From the NCBI GenBank assembly GCA_016780525.1, contig JADHLR010000079.1:1-7344 (forward strand): a DNA stretch of 7,344 nucleotides, written 5' to 3'. The notes beneath the pieces were generated by a model, which was not told where the DNA came from, did no database searches, and saw nothing but the letters and a program-made list of their open reading frames with translations. The stretch's first letter is position 1. Each line of letters begins with the position of its first letter. Both the position numbers and the translations under genes were made by a program. Below are positions 1 through 7,008 of this stretch, in pieces. Source of the stretch: Candidatus Puniceispirillum sp. Its GTDB lineage: Bacteria; Pseudomonadota; Alphaproteobacteria; Puniceispirillales; Puniceispirillaceae.

Positions 1-1156
1 GTGCCGGTCTGCCGGTGACCGAGGAAATTAGCGCGGCGGCAACGGCGAGATCAGCGGCCGTTTCGGAAATTTTTAAACCGCCGGCCACATTCAGGAAAAT
101 ATCGCGCCCCGATAGCGGCACACCGCATCGCGCTTCGAGAACGGCGGTTAGCATGGCAAGTCGGCTGCTGTCCCAGCCGACAACATTGCGTCGCGGCGTT
201 GCCAGTGACGATGGCGCAACCAGCGCCTCTATTTCGACCAGCACCGGGCGGCTACCCTCAATGCCGGCAAAAACCACCGCGCCGGTCACATCATCACGTC
301 GGTCGGCCAGAAAAAGCTCAGAGGGGTTTGGCACTTCAGCAAGGCCGGCTTCGACCATTTCAAACACGCCGATTTCATCGGTGGCACCAAACCGGTTTTT
401 GACGCCGCGCAAAATTCTGAAATGATGCGACCGGTCGCCCTCAAAATGTAAAACGGCATCAACCATATGTTCGAGCACACGCGGCCCGGCAATCGACCCG
501 TCTTTTGTGACATGGCCAACAATCAACAGCGCAACGCGGTTATTTTTTGCCGCGCGGATCAGCTCCTGCGCACTGGCGCGGACCTGTGACACGGTGCCGG
601 GTGCCGAATCAAGGCTCGGCAAAAACATTGTCTGGATCGAATCAATCACCACAATATCGGGGCGCTCTGCACCGGTCATTGACGCGGCAATATCGCTGGC
701 ATTGGTCGCTGTGCCAAGTTCAACAGTGGCATCGGAAAGCCCTAGCCGGTTGGCCCGCATCCGCACCTGATCGGCTGATTCTTCGCCTGATATATAGGCC
801 GCGCGGAACCCGGCGCTGGATAATTTGCAGGTCAGTTGCAGCAATAGGGTGGATTTGCCAATTCCCGGATCGCCGCCAATCAGCGTTGCCGAGCCGGGCA
901 CCAAACCGCCGCCGGCCACCCGGTCAAATTCGCTGATGTCAGATTGCATGCGCGGCAGCGGCTTGGCGGTGCTGGCGCTTTGCAGCGGTTCGAGAGTGAT
1001 TTGCCGGCCATGCGACCGCTTGCCAGGCCCGGCTGGCGCGTCTTTGCGCTCTTCGACAAGCGTGTTCCACGCCCCGCAATCGTCACATCTGCCTGCCCAT
1101 TTTGGAAATGCCGAGCCGCATTGCTGGCACACATAGCTGACCGAGCTGCGTGCCAT
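1..1156 (-). CDS. radA: RadA (Sms) DNA repair / branch-migration ATPase, C-terminus cut by window edge
   Basis: RadA is a RecA-like ATPase that binds ssDNA and drives branch migration during recombinational repair. Translating the minus strand from ATG 1156 gives 385 codons with no stop before the edge. The family is usually about 450-460 aa, so roughly 70 C-terminal residues are missing. Visible in order: an N-terminal C4 zinc finger (Cys10, Cys13, Cys24, Cys27, in VCQQCG...RCDDCG); Walker A GGDPGIGKS at 94-102 with Lys101; Walker B-like DIVVIDSIQTM; the RadA-specific KNRFG motif at 253-257; and the start of the Lon-protease-like domain, ending in AADLAVAAALISSVTGRPA. All key residues are intact. 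The start codon shares its A with the stop of the upstream ATPase gene (TGATG), so translation is probably coupled; the only Shine-Dalgarno candidate is a weak AAGG. Identity is certain from the motif set; only the 3' end is unseen. Confidence 0.96.
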   Translation of the reverse strand, partial: MARSSVSYVCQQCGSAFPKWAGRCDDCGAWNTLVEERKDAPAGPGKRSHGRQITLEPLQSASTAKPLPRMQSDISEFDRVAGGGLVPGSATLIGGDPGIGKSTLLLQLTCKLSSAGFRAAYISGEESADQVRMRANRLGLSDATVELGTATNASDIAASMTGAERPDIVVIDSIQTMFLPSLDSAPGTVSQVRASAQELIRAAKNNRVALLIVGHVTKDGSIAGPRVLEHMVDAVLHFEGDRSHHFRILRGVKNRFGATDEIGVFEMVEAGLAEVPNPSELFLADRRDDVTGAVVFAGIEGSRPVLVEIEALVAPSSLATPRRNVVGWDSSRLAMLTAVLEARCGVPLSGRDIFLNVAGGLKISETAADLAVAAALISSVTGRPA

Positions 1157-1947
1157 CAGCCTTGGCCGTCTTGTTTGCTGGCTGCGGTTTGTGTCAGCGG
1201 CCCTTCAGCCAGACCATGAACAAATTGATGCACTTCGGCGACACCACTATTGTCCATCTGTTTGACATCACCGCACCATAGAATCACCCCATTATGAACC
1301 ATCGCCACCTTGTCAGCGATCCGCCGCACCGATGCCATGTCATGGCTGATGGTAACGGTGGTGGCACCGAGACGCTGCACCGCATCAATGATCAGCCGGT
1401 CAATAACGCCGCCGGTAATGGGGTCGAGACCCGATGTTGGTTCGTCAAACAGCAAAATTTCAGGCTTGTCAGCGATGGCCCGGGCCAGTGCCACACGTTT
1501 TTGCATCCCACCCGATAATTCTGCCGGATATTGATCGATCACATGCGGGGCCAGACCAAGGTCAGTCACCGTGGCGGCGGCAATATCGCGCGCCTTGGCT
1601 TTTGACAGTTTTTGCTGTTGGCGCAGCCGAAACGTCACATTTTCCCAAATCGGCAGCGAATCAAATAACGCGCCAAACTGAAAAGTCATGCCAAAACGAC
1701 GGCGCAGATCTTCCAACGCGGCACGGCCACCCCCCAGAATTTCGACACCATCGATTTTGATGCTGCCCCGATCAGGCGTGATCAGCCCGTTCAGACATTT
1801 CAGGGTGACTGATTTGCCACAGCCAGAGGTGCCGATAACGACCAGCGATTCACCGGCCGCCACCTGTAGATTGATATCTTTTAAAACAGCGTTATCGCCA
1901 AATGACTTGGCCACGCCCTGAAGCTCAATTTTTGGAGTCGTTGGCAT
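1156..1947 (-). CDS. mlaF: ABC transporter ATPase, MlaF/Mkl family (phospholipid/MCE transport)
   Basis: This is the cytoplasmic ATPase of an MCE-type (Mla-like) ABC transporter, which moves phospholipids between the inner and outer membranes. The 263-aa protein has a full nucleotide-binding domain: Walker A GTSGCGKS at 39-46, Q-loop Gln90 inside TFQFGALFDSL (the Mkl/MlaF style of Q-loop), signature LSGGMQKR at 144-151, Walker B ILLFDEP at 164-170 with catalytic Glu169, D-loop SGLD, and switch His202. The C-terminal 30 or so residues are a short, polar, family-variable tail. It lies 3 bp after the MlaE-type permease gene and overlaps radA by one base, so it is surely co-transcribed with both. 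A G-rich stretch spanning the permease stop is the only ribosome-binding candidate, which suggests coupled translation. The exact substrate cannot be read from the sequence; the symbol denotes family membership, not a proven E. coli-like pathway. Confidence 0.9.
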   Translation of the reverse strand: MPTTPKIELQGVAKSFGDNAVLKDINLQVAAGESLVVIGTSGCGKSVTLKCLNGLITPDRGSIKIDGVEILGGGRAALEDLRRRFGMTFQFGALFDSLPIWENVTFRLRQQQKLSKAKARDIAAATVTDLGLAPHVIDQYPAELSGGMQKRVALARAIADKPEILLFDEPTSGLDPITGGVIDRLIIDAVQRLGATTVTISHDMASVRRIADKVAMVHNGVILWCGDVKQMDNSGVAEVHQFVHGLAEGPLTQTAASKQDGQG

Positions 1948-1950
1948 CCC

Positions 1951-2727
1951 TTACACCCCAAAAAACAGTGCAGTGACAAGATAGTTGGAAATCAGGATCA
2001 GAATCGATGCGGACACCACCGCATTCGTCGTGGCCCGCCCCACGCCTTCGGCCCCGCGCCCGGAATGATAGCCGTGATAACACCCCATCAAGGCAATCAG
2101 AAAGCCAAACACCGCGGCTTTGATCAGCCCCAGTGTCACATCTGAAATTTCCAGATATTCAAGCGTGCGGGACAGATAGATCGCCGGGTTAAATCCAAGA
2201 CGGAATACGCCGACGATGTAGCCGCCAAACACGCCGATAATATCGCCAATCAAAACCAGAAACGGCAAGCATAATGTGCCGGCCAGCAGCCGCGGTGCCA
2301 CCAGATATTGCATTGGCCTTGTGGATAATGTGTCGAGTGCGTCGATCTGGTCGGTCACGCGCATGGTGCCGATCTCTGCTGCCATCGAGGCACCAATGCG
2401 GCCAGCCACCATCAAACCGGCCAATACCGGCCCCAACTCTCGTGTGACCGATAGCACCACAACGGTTGCCACCGTATCTTCCGCCGAAAACCGGGCAAAA
2501 CCGGTATAGGATTGCAGCGCCAGCACCATGCCGGAAAACAATGTTGTCAGCCCCACCACCGGCAGCGAGTAATAGCCAATATCAAGTGTCTGGCGGAAAA
2601 ATTGTTGCCAATAATAGGGCGGGGTAAAAATCCATCTGATGGCGACCACCGAAAACAGGGTGATCCGCCCGAGAGCCGATAGAAAATTCAGCGCGGTGCG
2701 ACCCATATTTTGGATAAAGCTGAGCAT
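1951..2727 (-). CDS. mlaE: ABC transporter permease, MlaE family
   Basis: This is the inner-membrane permease partner of the adjacent MlaF-like ATPase. From ATG 2727 it is 258 aa, close to the family norm of about 260. It has an N-terminal interfacial helix region, then several hydrophobic segments (about residues 50-75, 85-115, 148-175, 198-220 and 236-257). MlaE family motifs are present: TRELGP at 95-100, EIGTMRVTDQIDAL at 118-131 (the cytoplasmic coupling region) and GRGAEGVGRATTNAVV at 223-238. The reading frame stays open upstream to a TTG at 2760, with GTG 2745 and TTG 2736 between. I chose the ATG because it gives the usual length and N-terminus, but its SD-like AAGTGAG is about 13 nt away, so TTG 2736 (5-nt spacing) is a possible alternative. 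The gene follows alr after 88 bp. No MCE (MlaD) gene is adjacent. Confidence 0.88.
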   Translation of the reverse strand: MLSFIQNMGRTALNFLSALGRITLFSVVAIRWIFTPPYYWQQFFRQTLDIGYYSLPVVGLTTLFSGMVLALQSYTGFARFSAEDTVATVVVLSVTRELGPVLAGLMVAGRIGASMAAEIGTMRVTDQIDALDTLSTRPMQYLVAPRLLAGTLCLPFLVLIGDIIGVFGGYIVGVFRLGFNPAIYLSRTLEYLEISDVTLGLIKAAVFGFLIALMGCYHGYHSGRGAEGVGRATTNAVVSASILILISNYLVTALFFGV

Positions 2728-2815
2728 TAGTAACAATTGTCTCACTTCTTGCCGCGTCAATCTATCTGTTGGTTATGCCGATATTTCGGTTTTTTGGCTA
2801 CCGTTAATAGAATCT
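2728..2815. other. alr-mlaE intergenic gap
   Basis: This 88-bp gap is the largest inside the leftward dnaB-radA unit. It is AT-rich. On the plus strand it holds a small hairpin (CCGA 2778-2781, TCGG 2786-2789) followed by six T residues (2790-2795); this faces away from the direction of the flanking genes, so it is unlikely to terminate alr. A TTGACG at 2760-2755 on the minus strand looks like a -35 box, but no good -10 sits 16-18 bp downstream. An internal promoter for mlaE is possible but not demonstrated. Confidence 0.4.
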
Positions 2816-3949
2816 TTATGAATTTAGGTAATGGCGCTTGGGGCGGGTGCCAAGTTTTGTCAGAATTTCGTAGGAAATGGTCTCGGCGTCACCAGCTATA
2901 TGCGACAGATCATAACCGTCATGCAGCAATTCGACGGTGCCGGGCCGCAAATGCGCCGCATCAACATCGGTCACATCGACGGTCATGCTATCCATCGATA
3001 CTTCGCCAACCACCGGTGCGGTCTGGCTGCCGATAAGCACCTGCGCCTTGCCCCCGAGCATGCGACTATAGCCATCGGCATACCCCACCCCGATGGTGGC
3101 GATTGTCGAATCACGGCCGAGCTGGTGTGTGCCACCATAGCCCACACGATCGCCGGCTTTGGCGCGTCGCACCTGCATGATCCGCGCTTGCCACCTGACC
3201 ACGGGGGCCAGCTTGCCTGTTGGAATATCGCCCGGATGCACACCATAAAGGGCGCTACCGGGGCGTGTCATTTGAAAATGGAAATCGGGTGACAGCATGC
3301 TGCCGGCACTGTTGGCAAGGCTTGCAGGCATGCCGGGAAACCAGCTGCGCAACTCGTTAAAAGCGGCCAACTGTGCGGCGTTGGTCGGGTCGCCGGTGAC
3401 TTCGGCAGATGACAGATGGCTCATAATATAGCGGCAATCGAGACCATCGAGCGCGGCTTTGTTCTGGATCAACCAGTCGGCTTGATCAGCGTCCAGACCA
3501 AGCCGGGTCATGCCAGTGTCGATATGCAGCATGGCTGGCAATCTGCCGGACCCGGTTTTTTGTCGCTGCTGGCTGAACAGGCGCCAGCGTGACAGCTGTT
3601 CAAGATCATTCAATACGGGGGTGATCCGAAATGCGGCATAATCGTCAAGCTGGTTCAGATGACAGCCATGCAGGGTCATAATATGCAGCCGCTCATAGCC
3701 GCCTTCGTCAAGATGCTGGCGCAACTCAATGGCTTCGCCAAGATTTGCCACAAAAAATTCGGTGCATCCGGCACGGGCCAGTGCCGTCGCCACCTCTTTT
3801 GCGCCTAATCCATAGCCATTTGCCTTGACCATTGCGGCGGTTGTTGTGGCGGCAGATGACAGGCTGTCGATATAGCGCCAATTGGTAATAATAGCGTCAA
3901 GATCGATCCGCAAACAGCTATCGGCATGTCCCATCATCGGCAGTGACAT
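2816..3949 (-). CDS. alr: Alanine racemase
   Basis: This PLP enzyme interconverts L- and D-alanine in the cytoplasm and supplies D-alanine for peptidoglycan. The 377-aa length is typical. The PLP-binding lysine is Lys42 in MVKANGYGLG. The opposite catalytic base is Tyr271 in RVGYGGTH. Arg149 in DTGMTRLG and Arg229 in RPGSALYG match the conserved substrate- and cofactor-contacting arginines. VGEVSMDSMTVDV (314-326) and the C-terminal EILTKLGTRPKRHY are also family hallmarks. The gene starts 5 bp after the dnaB stop. An AAGGA inside the end of dnaB lies 11 nt before ATG 3949; Met5 and Met6 are less likely starts. It is the second gene of the dnaB-led unit. With only one alr in view I cannot say whether it is the biosynthetic or a catabolic copy, but the dnaB-alr linkage common in alphaproteobacteria favours the housekeeping one. 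Confidence 0.96.
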   Translation of the reverse strand: MSLPMMGHADSCLRIDLDAIITNWRYIDSLSSAATTTAAMVKANGYGLGAKEVATALARAGCTEFFVANLGEAIELRQHLDEGGYERLHIMTLHGCHLNQLDDYAAFRITPVLNDLEQLSRWRLFSQQRQKTGSGRLPAMLHIDTGMTRLGLDADQADWLIQNKAALDGLDCRYIMSHLSSAEVTGDPTNAAQLAAFNELRSWFPGMPASLANSAGSMLSPDFHFQMTRPGSALYGVHPGDIPTGKLAPVVRWQARIMQVRRAKAGDRVGYGGTHQLGRDSTIATIGVGYADGYSRMLGGKAQVLIGSQTAPVVGEVSMDSMTVDVTDVDAAHLRPGTVELLHDGYDLSHIAGDAETISYEILTKLGTRPKRHYLNS

Positions 3950-3954
3950 TCGGT

Positions 3955-5454
3955 CTAGAATCCTTCAGGAAGCTGACTGGCATCGGTGAGATCAGTGAAA
4001 TGTGTAAAGCGCTTTTCGAAATGCACCTGAACCGCGCCGGTGGGGCCGTGCCGCTGTTTGGCAACAATCACTTCGGCTTTGTTTTCAGATGTTTGCATGC
4101 GCGATAGCCATTCATCATGCCGGATGTTGAAACTGTCTTCTGATTCTTCCATTTTGCGTTCGGGTTCACGTTTATTCAAGTAATATTCTTCGCGATATAC
4201 AAACATCACCACATCAGCATCCTGCTCGATTGATCCTGACTCGCGCAAATCTGCCAGATTTGGCCGTTTGTCCTCGCGCATTTCGACCGCCCGCGAAAGC
4301 TGCGACAGCGCTACCACTGGTACATTCAAATCCTTAGCAATCGCCTTTAGCGTGCGGCTAATGTTGGAAATTTCCTGTACGCGGTTTTCTGATCTGACGC
4401 CAAGCTGCGGGGTGAGAAGCTGTAAATAATCGACAACGATCAGGCCAAGCCCGGAGGTGCGCTTTAACCGGCGGGCGCGGCTGGCCAATTGCGATACCGA
4501 TAAAGACGGGGTGTCATCGATAAAAAAGGGTGCCGTTGAAATACTGTTACTGGCGCTAACCAATCTGTCGAATTCAGGCCCGTCCAGCTTGCCACGCCGG
4601 ATCTGTTCTGAATCAATTTGCGCGCGTTCACTCAAAATTCTTGTGCCAAGCTGTTCGGCCGCCATTTCCAGCGAGAAAAACGCAACAGGAACAGATGCCT
4701 CGCCGCTGCGGGTGGTGGTCGCCGCATGAAACGCAATATTAGTGGCGAGCGCGGTTTTACCCATCGCCGGACGACCAGCCAGAATAATCAAATCCGATTT
4801 ATGCAAACCGCCAAGTAAATTATTCAGATCGGTCAGACCGGTGCTGGTGCCAGACAGGTGACCATCGCTTTTGCGTGCCAGATCCGCCTGAGTGATGCTG
4901 GCGGTGATCACACTATCAAACCCACGCAGCCCGGCACTTGCCGTTTCGGTCTCGGCCAATTTGAATAATTTTGCCTCGGCAGCTTCGATCTGCAGATTTG
5001 CCGGCGCCTCAATGGTTGGCTGGCTGGCGTCAAAAATCACCTCGTCGCCAATCAGAATCAGTTCGCGGCGGATATGCGCTTCATAAATGGTATGCGCGTA
5101 ATCAGGCGCCTGAGTGATGCTGATAACACCATCTGCAAGCTCGCTGAGGTAACTGCCGACATCGCCATCTTCAGCCTCGGCGCTATTGGCAAAAAAGCTA
5201 TTGAGTGTCACTGGGTTGGCCAGCTGGCCGCGTTCGATGAGCCGCTGCATCGTGGTGAAAATACGGCCATGCAACGGATCATAAAAATGGGCGTCGACAA
5301 GCCGGTCATCGATGCGTTCGATGACGCTGTTATCGAGAAGAATCGCACCCAGCAAATTTTGTTCAGCCGGCAGATTATGCGGCATGCTGCGTGGCGCTGT
5401 CGACGGCGCACCCGCCAGCGGAAAATCCTTAATATTTGTCAGTTCGTCAGCCAT
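3955..5454 (-). CDS. dnaB: Replicative DNA helicase DnaB
   Basis: DnaB is the hexameric 5'-3' helicase at the replication fork, which binds primase through its N-terminal domain. From ATG 5454 the protein is 499 aa. It has a short variable leader, the DnaB N-terminal domain beginning HNLPAEQNLLGAILLDN (about 26-130), a linker, and a RecA-like C-terminal domain. That domain carries Walker A GRPAMGKT (227-234), catalytic Glu263 in FSLEM, Walker B LIVVDYLQL (338-346), and the KQRHGPTG motif (466-473) near the arginine-finger region. The frame extends 11 codons upstream to a GTG at 5487, but that extension (KLRSIGYILS) is unlike DnaB N-termini, so ATG 5454 is preferred. No Shine-Dalgarno precedes either start, and a -10-like TATATA lies just upstream of the ATG (see promoter entry). 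There is no intein at the Walker A site, a common insertion point in this family. Confidence 0.96.
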   Translation of the reverse strand: MADELTNIKDFPLAGAPSTAPRSMPHNLPAEQNLLGAILLDNSVIERIDDRLVDAHFYDPLHGRIFTTMQRLIERGQLANPVTLNSFFANSAEAEDGDVGSYLSELADGVISITQAPDYAHTIYEAHIRRELILIGDEVIFDASQPTIEAPANLQIEAAEAKLFKLAETETASAGLRGFDSVITASITQADLARKSDGHLSGTSTGLTDLNNLLGGLHKSDLIILAGRPAMGKTALATNIAFHAATTTRSGEASVPVAFFSLEMAAEQLGTRILSERAQIDSEQIRRGKLDGPEFDRLVSASNSISTAPFFIDDTPSLSVSQLASRARRLKRTSGLGLIVVDYLQLLTPQLGVRSENRVQEISNISRTLKAIAKDLNVPVVALSQLSRAVEMREDKRPNLADLRESGSIEQDADVVMFVYREEYYLNKREPERKMEESEDSFNIRHDEWLSRMQTSENKAEVIVAKQRHGPTGAVQVHFEKRFTHFTDLTDASQLPEGF

Positions 5455-5458
5455 AGAC

Positions 5459-5489
5459 AATATATAACCAATACTGCGCAACTTCACAT
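5459..5489 (-). promoter_or_regulatory. Candidate dnaB promoter abutting the start codon
   Basis: On the minus strand an AT-rich TATATATT (5466-5459) sits 6 nt (TATATA) or 4 nt (TATATT) before ATG 5454. A transcript starting about 7 nt after TATATA would begin at the A of the ATG, giving a leaderless mRNA. The -35 region is poor: ATGTGA at 5489-5484 with a 17-bp spacer, or TGTGAA with 16. A promoter is needed somewhere here because a strong terminator lies immediately upstream. The -10 assignment is inference from position and composition. Confidence 0.4.
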
Positions 5490-5520
5490 CAGCTTATTGC
5501 CCGCCAGCCGATGTTACTTG

Positions 5521-5538
5521 TGGGGATTATGGGGATAA
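5521..5538. repeat. Two contiguous 9-bp direct repeats resembling DnaA boxes
   Basis: Plus-strand TGGGGATTA (5521-5529) is followed directly by TGGGGATAA (5530-5538), 8 of 9 identical. On the minus strand these read TTATCCCCA then TAATCCCCA. The first differs from the DnaA box TTATCCACA at one base, the second at two. They lie between the rplI terminator and dnaB. The repeat is seen directly; DnaA binding is speculative. Confidence 0.4.
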
Positions 5539-5567
5539 AAAAAGCCGGGGTTATCGCCCCGGCTTTT
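5537..5567 (-). terminator. Strong intrinsic terminator after rplI
   Basis: On the minus strand a G+C stem (GCCGGGG pairing with CCCCGGC, loop CGATAA at 5556-5551) is followed by seven T residues (5543-5537). A-T pairs flanking the G+C core lengthen the stem to about 10-11 bp. It begins 44 bp after the rplI stop and ends the rpsF-rpsR-rplI transcript before dnaB. On the plus strand only four T residues follow the stem, so plus-strand activity would be weaker. Confidence 0.92.
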
Positions 5568-5611
5568 ATCAGTCTTTATATCAGTGAGGCTATAGCGTTA
5601 TGCCACTGATG

Positions 5612-6238
5612 CTATGATTGGTCGTCATCTGCCGCATCGCCAGCATTCTCGGCGTCGCTCGCCGCATCATCGCTTGTGGCGGCGGCATTAGCTTCGGCAT
5701 CGCTTGCCTGCTGTTCTGCTGGCGCATCATCAGCCTCGTCATTGACCTCACCGGTCACGGCGATACCCGTTTTCAGCTGGGTTTCGGCTTCGGCAAGTGA
5801 CCGCGCAATATTGACGATGACCGATACGGACACCTCAGGATGCAAGCGGATACGGGTTTCGGTCAGACCAAGCGCTTTGATGGCACGATCCATAACCACC
5901 TGACTGCGGTCAATGGTAAAGCCGGCTTCGGTAACAGCCTCGGCAATATCGCGTGATGTGACCGAGCCGAACAACTGGCCCATTTCCGACGCTGCCCGCA
6001 CCATGTTGACAGCCAGTCCGTCCATCTTTTTGGCTTCGGTTTCAGCTTCAGAACGCTGTGTCAGGTTGTCAGCTTCACGCTGCGCGCGCTCTGACTCAAA
6101 CCGCTCCATATTGGCTTTATTTGCCCGCAAGGCTTTGCCTTGAGGCAGCAGATAGTTCCGCGCATATCCAGGTTTGACATTGACCAGATCGCCCATCTGG
6201 CCAAGCTTTTCGATGCGCTCAAGAAGAATAATTTGCAT
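5612..6238 (-). CDS. rplI: Large ribosomal subunit protein bL9, with an acidic C-terminal tail
   Basis: bL9 binds 23S rRNA near the L1 stalk base and reaches out from the 50S surface. The 208-aa protein starts with the family motif region MQIILLERIEKLGQMGDLV and has the bL9 signature VNVKPGYARNYLLPQGKA at 19-36. It continues with the long connecting helix (about 40-75) and the C-terminal domain containing LFGSVTSRDIAEAV (89-102) and GLTETRIRLHPEV (124-136). bL9 is usually about 148-190 aa; here the domain ends near residue 162. The last 46 residues are low-complexity Ala/Asp/Glu with 16 acidic and no basic residues. Acidic tails occur on alphaproteobacterial bL9, though this one is long. The start is well supported: AGGAG (6252-6248) lies 9 nt before ATG. 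It is the last gene before the terminator, 29 bp after rpsR. Confidence 0.96.
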   Translation of the reverse strand: MQIILLERIEKLGQMGDLVNVKPGYARNYLLPQGKALRANKANMERFESERAQREADNLTQRSEAETEAKKMDGLAVNMVRAASEMGQLFGSVTSRDIAEAVTEAGFTIDRSQVVMDRAIKALGLTETRIRLHPEVSVSVIVNIARSLAEAETQLKTGIAVTGEVNDEADDAPAEQQASDAEANAAATSDDAASDAENAGDAADDDQS

Positions 6239-6267
6239 GTTATTGATCTCCTGTGATCCGGCTATGC

Positions 6268-6522
6268 CTATTCGGTGACATAAGGCATAAGTGCCAGAAA
6301 GCGCGAGCGCTTGATGGCGGTTGCGAGTTCACGCTGTTTCTTGGCTGATACAGCCGAGATGCGTGATGGCACAATCTTGCCGCGTTCCGAGGTAAAGCGC
6401 AGCAACAGCTTGGTGTCTTTATAGTCAATTTTCGGCGCATTCGGGCCTGAAAACGGACATGCTTTGCGACGACGGTTAAACGGTTTGCGAACAGCTTCGC
6501 GTTTGATTTCTAACTGTGTCAT
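6268..6522 (-). CDS. rpsR: Small ribosomal subunit protein bS18
   Basis: bS18 forms a heterodimer with bS6 on the 30S platform and contacts 16S rRNA. The 84-aa length is normal. Family residues are clear: basic N-terminus RKPFNRRRKACPFSG (12-26) and the core of the form KIDYKDTKLLLRFTSERGKI followed by VPSRISAVSAKKQREL and IKRSRFLALMPY. The single cysteine (Cys22) is typical of the non-zinc form. A GAGGA lies 7 nt before ATG 6522 and spans the end of rpsF, 3 bp away, so the bS6 and bS18 partners are translationally linked. That fits their equimolar complex. Confidence 0.97.
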   Translation of the reverse strand: MTQLEIKREAVRKPFNRRRKACPFSGPNAPKIDYKDTKLLLRFTSERGKIVPSRISAVSAKKQRELATAIKRSRFLALMPYVTE

Positions 6523-6525
6523 GGA

Positions 6526-6936
6526 TTAGTCCTCGCTCTTTTCAGTGCTGCCATCTTTGGCGGCGGGTGCGTTATCATCACCATGCTCGCGCGGGCCACG
6601 AGACGAACGCTCGGTTTTTGCCTGCATCATGATTGACGGGCCGTCTTCAACTTCTTCGATATGCAGGTTCAGAAACCGCAAAACATCTTCATTCAGACCC
6701 ATGATGCGCTCATATTCGCGCAACGCCTCGGGGCCTGTTTCCATGTTGAACATGACATAATGGCCTTTCCGGTTTTTCTTGATCCGGTAGGCAAGGCTCC
6801 GCAAGCCCCAATATTCGCGTTTTTTGATTGAACCGCCAGCAGATGTGATGATTTCGGCAAATTCATCTGCCATGGCTTCAACCTGGGCAGAGGTAATATC
6901 TTGGCGTGCGATAAACACGCTTTCATACAAGCGCAT
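6526..6936 (-). CDS. rpsF: Small ribosomal subunit protein bS6
   Basis: bS6 binds bS18 and 16S rRNA on the platform of the small subunit. The 136-aa protein opens MRLYESVFIARQDIT. It has the conserved KKREYWGLRSLAYRIKKNRKGHY region (38-60), then YVMFNMETGPEALREYERIMGLNEDVLRFL (60-89), the bS6 ferredoxin-like fold. The globular domain ends near residue 100. A polar, charged tail of about 35 residues ends KDGSTEKSED; such tails vary between species. The start is firm: AAGGAG (6947-6942) lies 5 nt before ATG 6936. It is the first gene of the rpsF-rpsR-rplI unit and has a long structured upstream region that may carry autoregulation. Confidence 0.97.
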   Translation of the reverse strand: MRLYESVFIARQDITSAQVEAMADEFAEIITSAGGSIKKREYWGLRSLAYRIKKNRKGHYVMFNMETGPEALREYERIMGLNEDVLRFLNLHIEEVEDGPSIMMQAKTERSSRGPREHGDDNAPAAKDGSTEKSED

Positions 6937-6962
6937 GATAACTCCTTATGGCTCATTGTTGG

Positions 6963-7000
6963 GATGCGCAAAGATGGCTTGCGGCCACCTCGTTTGCATC
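6963..7000 (-). promoter_or_regulatory. Long hairpin in rpsF leader; candidate S6:S18 autoregulatory element
   Basis: On the minus strand GATGC (7000-6996) pairs with GCATC (6967-6963), AAA pairs with TTT next to it, and an inner stem GGTGGC (6989-6984) pairs with GCCATC (6978-6973) around loop CGCAA. Short bulges (CGA on the 5' side, GC on the 3' side) separate the two stems. A CCG triplet lies at the top (6984-6982). The element ends 15 nt before the rpsF SD. The S6:S18 complex is known to bind a leader motif with a bulged CCG next to a hairpin in many bacteria. Here the CCG is apical, so the match is suggestive only. The hairpin itself is clear. Confidence 0.5.
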
Positions 7001-7008
7001 TCAACCAA

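Noticed and set aside
15..1219. Several plus-strand open frames opposite radA
   Set aside because: They are antisense shadows. The minus strand encodes RadA with zinc finger, Walker A and KNRFG intact over the same bases.
2320..2328. Perfect DnaA box TGTGGATAA
   Set aside because: It is a single copy inside mlaE coding for Leu-Ser-Thr. A 9-mer is expected by chance in about 5% of windows this size on both strands, and no origin-like cluster surrounds it.
2728..2760. Upstream extension of mlaE to a TTG start
   Set aside because: It adds 11 residues beyond the family's usual length, uses TTG, and has no better SD. TTG 2736 remains a minor alternative.
2778..2795. Plus-strand mini-hairpin with T6 after alr
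   Set aside because: The stem is only 4 bp and it points against the direction of alr and mlaE, with no plus-strand gene to terminate.
5455..5487. GTG start 11 codons upstream for dnaB
   Set aside because: The added residues do not resemble DnaB N-termini, no SD precedes the GTG, and the segment contains a promoter-like AT-rich box.
5074..5538. 154-codon plus-strand open frame opposite the start of dnaB
   Set aside because: It has no recognisable domain, and it runs through the well-supported DnaB N-terminal coding region and the DnaA-like repeats. It is a shadow.
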